This document shows positions 1-3,950 of a stretch of DNA of 6,529 nt, in pieces; position 1 is the stretch's first letter, and each line of letters opens with the position of its first letter. The stretch covers positions 1 through 6,529 of the forward strand of contig JBBTCX010000367.1 of NCBI GenBank assembly GCA_038043045.1, read 5' to 3'. The stretch is from JBBTCX01 sp038043045 (GTDB lineage Bacteria > Planctomycetota > Phycisphaerae > UBA1845). A model generated the notes under the pieces. That model ran no database searches, had not been told where the DNA came from, and was given only the letters and a program-made list of their open reading frames with translations. Position numbers and translations under genes: made by a program.

Positions 1-451
1 AAGAACATGGCGCCGCCACGCAGCACGCACCCGTCAGGGCCGGCCCGGCGATGGTGCCTACGTCGCTGCCGGCTTGCAGGGCATCGCCCTGGCCAAACCC
101 AGCTTGTTCGCCAACGAACGCTTCCAAGTCCTCCGGCCCAAACGGAATCGGCTGTGTCAGCCCATCCGCCGTCGCGAAGAACTCAGCAGCCGCCCCAACC
201 GCTTCGGCCTTGACCTTCGGCGCTTTGGGGGCAGGAGCCTTGGTCGCCAAGGCATTTCGATCCACTTTTACCCCACGACTGGGGCTTAATTCCGCAACCG
301 TCGGCGCTGACCCGGGCTTGGCGGCTGTCGCGTGCGGAGAAGTTCTCGCCTTCTCAGCAGAAGCCCCCTGAAAGGTCAGGCCTATGGCGATTCCACCAAG
401 GACCAGGACACCAACAGCGGGGCGCCACCGCATCCGATTCGAACTATTCAT
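1..451 (-). CDS. Secreted protein, N-terminal 150 residues (3' end beyond left edge)
   Basis: I do not recognise a named family. The frame opens with ATG at 451-449, preceded by GGAGG with 8 nt spacing, and stays open to the window edge. Residues 1-32 form a classic Sec signal peptide: arginines at 6, 8 and 10, a hydrophobic core from about 11 to 27 (PAVGVLVLGGIAIGLTF), and an Ala-Ser-Ala cleavage site after residue 32. Residues 33-88 are a low-complexity Ala/Pro/Lys-rich linker, probably unstructured. Residues 90-140 are Gly/Phe/acidic-rich. The visible part ends in TGACCVAAPCS (residues 140-150). This GACC...C pattern resembles the cysteine motif I recall from planctomycete extracellular proteins, so disulfide-stabilised repeats may follow. 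The protein should be exported, periplasmic or extracellular. It is transcribed away from kbl across a gap of about 1 kb. The coding call is firm and the function unknown. A plus-strand frame over the same bases is a shadow. Confidence 0.82.
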   Translation of the reverse strand, partial: MNSSNRMRWRPAVGVLVLGGIAIGLTFQGASAEKARTSPHATAAKPGSAPTVAELSPSRGVKVDRNALATKAPAPKAPKVKAEAVGAAAEFFATADGLTQPIPFGPEDLEAFVGEQAGFGQGDALQAGSDVGTIAGPALTGACCVAAPCS

Positions 452-459
452 TACCTATT

Positions 460-464
460 CCTCC
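460..464 (-). promoter_or_regulatory. Shine-Dalgarno of the left-edge secreted gene
   Basis: On the minus strand the bases read GGAGG, followed by an 8-nt spacer and ATG at 451. This fixes the start of the left-edge gene, and the signal peptide begins exactly there. Confidence 0.75.
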
Positions 465-564
465 AAACAACAAAATTTGACTCCCAGGCTCCAAAATACC
501 AATTACTTACAAAAACCATTAATGATGTCGACTCTTAACCACCGCACTCTAAACGGTAGTGCGT

Positions 565-598
565 TTCGGCACCAAGCGTTCAATTACGCAGCGCCGAA
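565..598. repeat. Two-tier inverted repeat upstream of the secreted gene
   Basis: Outer arms TTCGGC (565-570) and GCCGAA (593-598) enclose inner arms GCGT (576-579) and ACGC (586-589), with a 6-nt loop and short internal loops of 5 and 3 nt. It lies about 115 bp upstream of the minus-strand start at 451. It could be a hairpin in that gene's leader or a protein-binding palindrome. A second 6-bp repeat, CGCACT/AGTGCG, sits next to it at 543-563. The pairing is visible directly; a role is not. Confidence 0.35.
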
Positions 599-702
599 TA
601 CACGAAAGAACCAGCCCTCCTCTCAAACCGAACTTTCGAATCCATACGCCTTCATCATCCACAAACGTATCTCACGTTTCTCTATAATTCGTTTCAAATC
701 CA

Positions 703-742
703 CAACGCACCTGCGGCGAACCGCACTCCGCGTTGATTTTTT
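703..742 (+). terminator. Intrinsic-terminator-like hairpin with T-run
   Basis: Outer stem CAACGC (703-708) pairs with GCGTTG (730-735). After a small internal loop, inner stem TGCGG (712-716) pairs with CCGCA (721-725) around a CGAA tetraloop. One A follows the outer stem and then six T residues (737-742). This is the shape of a rho-independent terminator reading on the plus strand. No plus-strand gene is evident upstream, so it is an orphan terminator, the end of an unannotated small RNA, or chance. Confidence 0.4.
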
Positions 743-744
743 CG

Positions 745-805
745 ATCGCTCTCCCGGACGTTTTCGAACCCATTACAACCGACCTTTTACGCTTGTCCGG
801 GCGAT
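745..805. repeat. Long-looped inverted repeat
   Basis: CCCGGAC (753-759) is perfectly complementary to GTCCGGG (795-801). After a 4-nt bulge on one side the match continues as ATCG (745-748) with CGAT (802-805), giving 11 pairs in total. The loop is 35 nt. There is no T-run on the correct side for termination on either strand. It could be a cruciform, a paired operator or an RNA structure. Confidence 0.3.
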
Positions 806-1070
806 TTCTTCTTTTGAATTTCACAGCACTGATCCGCCCATAAAAGCCGGAAAAACCACATCACTTCGTGCGATGAGCCCAAAAGGCATATTCCTCCCCC
901 ACTGCCACATAGGCCCGATAGTATCTGATCTGTCACGTTCAGTCAAGGGTTTACCAAGTTTCTATTACAACATTTCACTAGTTTTCCTACCTTACGAATA
1001 GCATTCATGCTTTATTTAAAGCTCGTATTGTGTAATGCGGCCCTATAGTAACGCCGCGCTGTAAAAATAA

Positions 1071-1099
1071 TTGCAAATCAACTATCGGTTTGATATAAA
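1071..1099 (+). promoter_or_regulatory. Candidate sigma70-type promoter reading toward kbl
   Basis: A -35-like TTGCAA (1071-1076) is followed after exactly 17 nt by a -10-like TATAAA (1094-1099). The -10 is preceded by TGA, so it also fits an extended -10 (TGn). The predicted start near 1106 would give kbl a leader of about 375 nt that carries the small frame at 1251-1343. A GC-rich hairpin, GCGGC (1037-1041) with GCCGC (1053-1057), lies just upstream and could be an operator. The region is AT-rich, so a chance match is possible. Confidence 0.4.
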
Positions 1100-1250
1100 A
1101 AATAGAAGTGTAGATTATATTTCTTTGCTTGCATTGACACTTTAACGCAGCTGGTGCTTTTTGGTTTTTACCCCGGCGACGCTTCACTTGTCAGGGTAGG
1201 CAGACGTTGGCAGCTCGCTTTCCGCTTTTGCGTCAAGATAGGAGGACAAA

Positions 1251-1343
1251 GTGCACACAGGCTTTTCGAACTCAAAGCGGGGTAAAATCGTAACTGGTTG
1301 TCTTCGAAGAATGACATGGTTTGACACTAATTTCATGGGTTAG
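1251..1343 (+). CDS. Possible small ORF / leader peptide, 30 residues
   Basis: A GTG start at 1251 follows AGGAGG (1240-1245) with a 5-nt spacer, the strongest Shine-Dalgarno in this part of the window. The frame ends with TAG at 1341-1343, 138 bp before kbl. The peptide begins VHTGFSNSKRGKIVTG and ends WFDTNFMG. It has four Thr and four Gly in 30 residues, but these are scattered rather than in a run as in classical attenuators. It has no signal peptide or membrane segment. It may be a translated upstream frame tuning kbl, a free small protein, or a fortuitous Shine-Dalgarno. The evidence is the ribosome site and position only. Confidence 0.3.
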   Translation: MHTGFSNSKRGKIVTGCLRRMTWFDTNFMG

Positions 1344-1427
1344 GCAATTGGACTAACATAGGCGCTCCCTAGGGATTCGATAAGGGGAATGGGTGGCCCG
1401 AAGCGTTCGAAAGACGCAAAAAATGGC

Positions 1428-1448
1428 CGTTTCCAGGGTACCGGAACG
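1428..1448 (+). other. Hairpin in kbl leader
   Basis: CGTT plus CC (1428-1434, with one bulged T) pairs with GGAACG (1443-1448) around an 8-nt loop. It ends 22 nt before the kbl Shine-Dalgarno (GGAG, 1471-1474), near enough to influence translation. No T-run follows, so it is not a terminator. A short frame at 1389-1463 overlaps it, but its only Shine-Dalgarno is too close to the ATG to be used. Confidence 0.25.
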
Positions 1449-1481
1449 AACAAGGCGCAATAACGTGCTCGGAGTGAAACC

Positions 1482-2723
1482 ATGTATGGTCAGATTCAGC
1501 AAACCCTCCGCCGAGAATTAGCAACGATTCGAGAGGCGGGGTTATATAAAGAAGAACGGAAGATTCTCACACCCCAATCCGCCGACATAAAAGTGGAATT
1601 CCCACCCCAGTCGGCTGCACGTCTCGCGGTCAATTTTTGCGCTAACAACTATCTCGGCCTCTCTTCTCACCCCAGAGTATTAGAAGCGGCAAGAGAGGCG
1701 CTTCTCACACACGGGTTTGGGATGAGTAGCGTTCGTTTCATTTGTGGGACCCAAGACATCCATCGCGAATTGGAACACCGGGTCAGCTCATTCCTCGGAA
1801 CCGAAGACACCATCCTCTATGCGGCTTGTTTCGACGCCAACGGCGGCCTGTTTGAACCACTGTTAGGCGCTGAGGACGTAATTATCACCGATCAACTCAA
1901 TCATGCATCCATCATCGACGGGATTCGCTTGTGCAAAGCCAAGCGGCTTATCTACTCCCACAATGACATGTCCGACCTCGAAGCGCAACTGAAAGAGAGC
2001 GCCGATGTCCGGTTTCGCATGATCGCCACCGATGGAGCATTCAGCATGGACGGTACCATCGCCCAGCTCGACAAAATCTGTGAATTGGCCGAACGATACG
2101 ATGCCTTGGTGATGGTGGATGATTGCCATTGCACAGGGTTTCTTGGTCGCACGGGTCGAGGGTCCGCCGAGTATCGCGGCGTCATGGGGCGCGTGGATAT
2201 CATCACTTCTACATTAGGAAAAGCCTTAGGCGGCGCGTCAGGAGGGTTCACGTCAGGGCGACAAGAGATTATTGACTTGCTTCGACAACGATCGCGTCCC
2301 TATCTCTTCAGCAACACGCTAGCACCCGTCATTACCAAAGCGTCCCTGGCCGTCCTTGATTTGCTATCGGAATCCACGGCCTTGCGAGACAAGTTGGAGG
2401 CCAATACCAAGCGATTTCGAAATGGAATGACCGCAGCCGGTTTTGACATCAAACCCGGCGATCATCCGATCGTCCCCATCATGCTGTACAACGCCAAGCT
2501 AAGCCAGGACTTCGCCCGCGAACTCTTCGACGAAGGAATCTACGTCATCGGTTTCTTTTATCCCGTCGTCGCCAAAGGCCTCGCCCGAATCCGCGTCCAA
2601 CTCTCCGCCGCTCACGAATTCCACCACATCGACCGCGCGATCGAAGCCTTCACGAAAGTGGGAAAGAAATACGACATACTGGGAAAAAGCAAAGATCAGT
2701 TGGTCACAAAATTCGGAGAATAG
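1482..2723 (+). CDS. kbl: Glycine C-acetyltransferase (2-amino-3-ketobutyrate CoA ligase)
   Basis: This cytoplasmic PLP enzyme (EC 2.3.1.29) cleaves 2-amino-3-oxobutanoate with CoA to glycine and acetyl-CoA. It is the second step of threonine breakdown after Tdh. The 413 residues align with E. coli Kbl (398) nearly end to end. Visible hallmarks are NFCANNYLGL (51-60), SVRFICGTQD (83-92), LNHASIIDG (139-147), the PLP-binding VDDCH (212-216; Asp213 for the ring nitrogen, His216), Schiff-base Lys247 in TLGKALGGASGG, RQRSRPYLFSN (268-278) and GFFYPVV (357-363). These separate it from the sister enzymes BioF, HemA and SPT. DDCHCTGF has Cys where E. coli has Ser-His-Ala and human GCAT has Cys-His-Ala. 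The C-terminus is about 12 residues longer than in E. coli. ATG at 1482 has GGAG at 1471-1474 (7-nt spacer). No tdh is visible; the next gene starts 22 bp on with no terminator between. Confidence 0.97.
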   Translation: MYGQIQQTLRRELATIREAGLYKEERKILTPQSADIKVEFPPQSAARLAVNFCANNYLGLSSHPRVLEAAREALLTHGFGMSSVRFICGTQDIHRELEHRVSSFLGTEDTILYAACFDANGGLFEPLLGAEDVIITDQLNHASIIDGIRLCKAKRLIYSHNDMSDLEAQLKESADVRFRMIATDGAFSMDGTIAQLDKICELAERYDALVMVDDCHCTGFLGRTGRGSAEYRGVMGRVDIITSTLGKALGGASGGFTSGRQEIIDLLRQRSRPYLFSNTLAPVITKASLAVLDLLSESTALRDKLEANTKRFRNGMTAAGFDIKPGDHPIVPIMLYNAKLSQDFARELFDEGIYVIGFFYPVVAKGLARIRVQLSAAHEFHHIDRAIEAFTKVGKKYDILGKSKDQLVTKFGE

Positions 2724-2745
2724 TACGCTGGAAACCCCGAAATTC

Positions 2746-2997
2746 GTGATTCATCCTCATGCCCGGGACGAAATAACTCGCCGGCAGATTCCTCGCGCAC
2801 TTCTTGAAAATGTGCTGAATCAACCTCAGCAAATCGTTTCCTCTTATGGTGGTCGAAAGATTTACCAATCGAAAGTCGACTTCGGAAATGGTAAGATCAT
2901 GTTGTTGCCTGCCATTGTCGACGAAACGACGACACCGGCAGCCGTTGTAACGGTATACCGAACAAGTAAGCTCGAAAAGCATTGGAGCAAGGCATGA
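2746..2997 (+). CDS. DUF4258 domain protein
   Basis: A protein of 83 residues that is nearly all one DUF4258 domain. The hallmarks are His-Ala-Arg near the start (IHPHARDEI, 2-10), a helix with a conserved Pro (NVLNQPQQI, 22-30), a strand region (GGRKIY, 35-40) and the diagnostic C-terminal VVTVYRTSKLEKHW (67-80). The molecular function of the domain is not established. Its size and fold class resemble RelE/BrnT-type small toxins, and it often lies beside a DUF2283 gene, as here. GTG at 2746 is the best start because no in-frame ATG comes before residue 52. The frame is open further upstream into kbl, and a CTG at 2728 has GGAG at 2715-2718 with a 9-nt spacer, so a start six codons earlier is possible. 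It lies 22 bp after kbl, and its TGA overlaps the next start. Confidence 0.88.
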   Translation: MIHPHARDEITRRQIPRALLENVLNQPQQIVSSYGGRKIYQSKVDFGNGKIMLLPAIVDETTTPAAVVTVYRTSKLEKHWSKA

Positions 2998-3191
2998 AAG
3001 TCGTGTACGATCCTCAAACCGACATCTTACGCATGGTTTTCAGCAGCACCCCCATCGAGGAAAGCGATGAGGACAAACCAGGTATCATTCTTGACTACGA
3101 CCGCGACGGCAACATCGTCGGAATGGAAATCCTTGATGCCTCCAAACGAATGGAAAACCCTCGGTCCGTGGAATACGCGGTGGCCGGATAA
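2994..3191 (+). CDS. DUF2283 domain protein
   Basis: A protein of 65 residues spanning one DUF2283 domain. The features are YDPQTDILRMVF (5-16), an acidic stretch ESDEDKPGI (23-31), and the core ILDYDRDGNIVGMEILDAS (32-50). The biochemical role of the domain is unknown; DUF2283 genes commonly sit beside small toxin-like genes such as DUF4258. ATG at 2994 is chosen over the TTG 12 bp upstream. It has GGAG at 2984-2987 with a 6-nt spacer, it starts the recognised domain (MKVVYDP), and it overlaps the previous stop in an ATGA arrangement that implies translational coupling. The acidic composition would suit an antitoxin-like partner, but that is inference. It is followed by the nucleotidyltransferase-like gene on the same strand. 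Confidence 0.88.
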   Translation: MKVVYDPQTDILRMVFSSTPIEESDEDKPGIILDYDRDGNIVGMEILDASKRMENPRSVEYAVAG

Positions 3192-3268
3192 TTGTTTCCA
3201 GCAAGCGGTGGATTCGATGGAGTGTGCTCGATTATACGCATTGGGATGAAAGCGATAGAATCATCATT

Positions 3269-3856
3269 ATGCCCTCACAGTCGTCATTTACCGCATTTTG
3301 CTTGACTATGGAACGTGTGCAACAGAGACTTCGCAAAGTGACTGCGGCACTAAACGCTGCGGGGATTCGATATGCCATCATCGGCGGAAATGCCGTCGCA
3401 GTCTGGGTAGCGAAAGCCGACCCCGCCGCGACACGAACAACCAAGGATGTCGACCTCCTCGTAAACCGCTCCGATCTTGATCGTGTCAAGATCATCATGC
3501 GCGAACTAGGTTTCGAGCTGCACGATTTGCGCCGCCTGGTCCTGTTCATGGATCCCGACGAACCCAGCAAACGTTCCGGGGTCCATTTGGTCTGGGCTGG
3601 CGAAAAAGTGCTTCCGTCCTATTTGCACACCGCTCCGAACCTCATAGAGGCTGTGCTGGACCCGGAGGGCTTTTGGGTTCTCGATTTGCCCGCGCTCGTC
3701 CGAATGAAACTCACCTCCTTTCGTGACATCGACCGTGTTCATATCGCCGATTTGCTTCGCGTGGAGATGATCGATGAACGCATCAAGTATGCCCTCCCTT
3801 TCGATTTGGCCGATCGACTTCGCACCATCGAAGCCGGTTTGGAGCCGGAGGAATGA
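3269..3856 (+). CDS. Nucleotidyltransferase-fold family protein
   Basis: A protein of about 195 residues from the ATG at 3269. An MNT-like nucleotidyltransferase core is visible: a helix, then YAIIGGNAVAVWV (35-47) with the Gly-Gly turn, then the metal-binding Asp-x-Asp in TTKDVDLLV (57-65; Asp60, Asp62). VHLVWAGEKV (105-114) and LVRMKLTSFRDIDRVHIADL (143-162) follow, the latter being a Lys/Arg-Asp-Asp block typical of AbiEii/DUF6036-type relatives. Where many such enzymes carry a third catalytic Asp the visible strand has His106, so activity is uncertain. The substrate is unknown. It may be a stand-alone housekeeping or defence-type NTase, or an MNT-like antitoxin, but no HEPN partner is visible. 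Start choice is open: GTG 3224 has GGAG only 1 nt away, ATG 3269 lacks a good site, and ATG 3308 (MERVQQRL) begins the conserved part. It lies 77 bp after the DUF2283 gene. Confidence 0.8.
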   Translation: MPSQSSFTAFCLTMERVQQRLRKVTAALNAAGIRYAIIGGNAVAVWVAKADPAATRTTKDVDLLVNRSDLDRVKIIMRELGFELHDLRRLVLFMDPDEPSKRSGVHLVWAGEKVLPSYLHTAPNLIEAVLDPEGFWVLDLPALVRMKLTSFRDIDRVHIADLLRVEMIDERIKYALPFDLADRLRTIEAGLEPEE

Positions 3857-3950
3857 TCACGCGATTCGTTAATCGGCTCAGGGAATAAGCAGGTTTTCCA
3901 ATCATTAATGGAAATGGGCACTCAAGAACAGGACCGTGAAGCCGACAAGG
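3857..3950. other. Convergent intergenic gap
   Basis: 94 bp lie between the converging ends of the nucleotidyltransferase gene and the OstA-like gene. The only structure is a weak AT-rich inverted repeat, TTTCCA (3895-3900) with TGGAAA (3909-3914) around 8 nt. No T-run follows on either strand, so I do not call a bidirectional terminator with confidence. Confidence 0.4.

Larger units (their letters stand above)
452..1250. other. Long intergenic region, no convincing large gene
   Basis: About 800 bases separate the divergent secreted gene and the kbl leader. The region is AT-richer than the flanking genes, most obviously between 960 and 1140. Two long open frames lie here, one plus (384-1001) and one minus (1187-1005). 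Neither has a ribosome binding site, domain-like sequence or credible composition, so I regard both as chance. The contents I can support are inverted repeats (543-563, 565-598, 745-805, 1037-1057), a terminator-like hairpin (703-742) and a promoter candidate (1071-1099). The hexamer TTCGAA also recurs across the whole non-coding gap. A small RNA or a long 5' leader could be encoded here. Confidence 0.6.

Noticed and set aside
384..1001. 205-codon plus-strand open frame
   Set aside because: It begins antisense to the signal-peptide region of the secreted gene, has no ribosome binding site, reads as Ser/Thr/Arg/Phe/His-rich sequence without domain-like pattern, and crosses the hairpin-rich gap. 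Likely chance.
1134..1139. Exact TTGACA as a -35 box (also at 1321-1326)
   Set aside because: Neither copy has a -10-like hexamer at 16-18 nt downstream; the sequences found there are GC-mixed or T-rich without TATAAT resemblance.
1005..1187. 60-codon minus-strand open frame with GTG start
   Set aside because: No Shine-Dalgarno, a lysine/arginine-rich start followed by unpatterned sequence, and it lies over the AT-rich promoter region. No support beyond openness.
1389..1463. 24-residue basic frame MGGPKRSKDAKNGRFQG... just before kbl
   Set aside because: The only purine-rich stretch (GGGG, 1384-1387) is 1 nt from the ATG, too close to serve as a ribosome site. Probably leader sequence.
1482..2723. 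Assignment as BioF, HemA or serine palmitoyltransferase
   Set aside because: These share the fold, but the Kbl-specific stretches (SVRFICGTQ, RQRSRPYLFSN, GFFYPVV) and near full-length likeness to E. coli Kbl decide for Kbl.
2704..2982. 92-codon minus-strand frame
   Set aside because: Antisense shadow of the DUF4258 gene, whose plus-strand product matches a known domain.
3895..3914. TTTCCA/TGGAAA hairpin as bidirectional terminator
   Set aside because: Only six AT-rich pairs with an 8-nt loop and no T-run on either side. Too weak to call.
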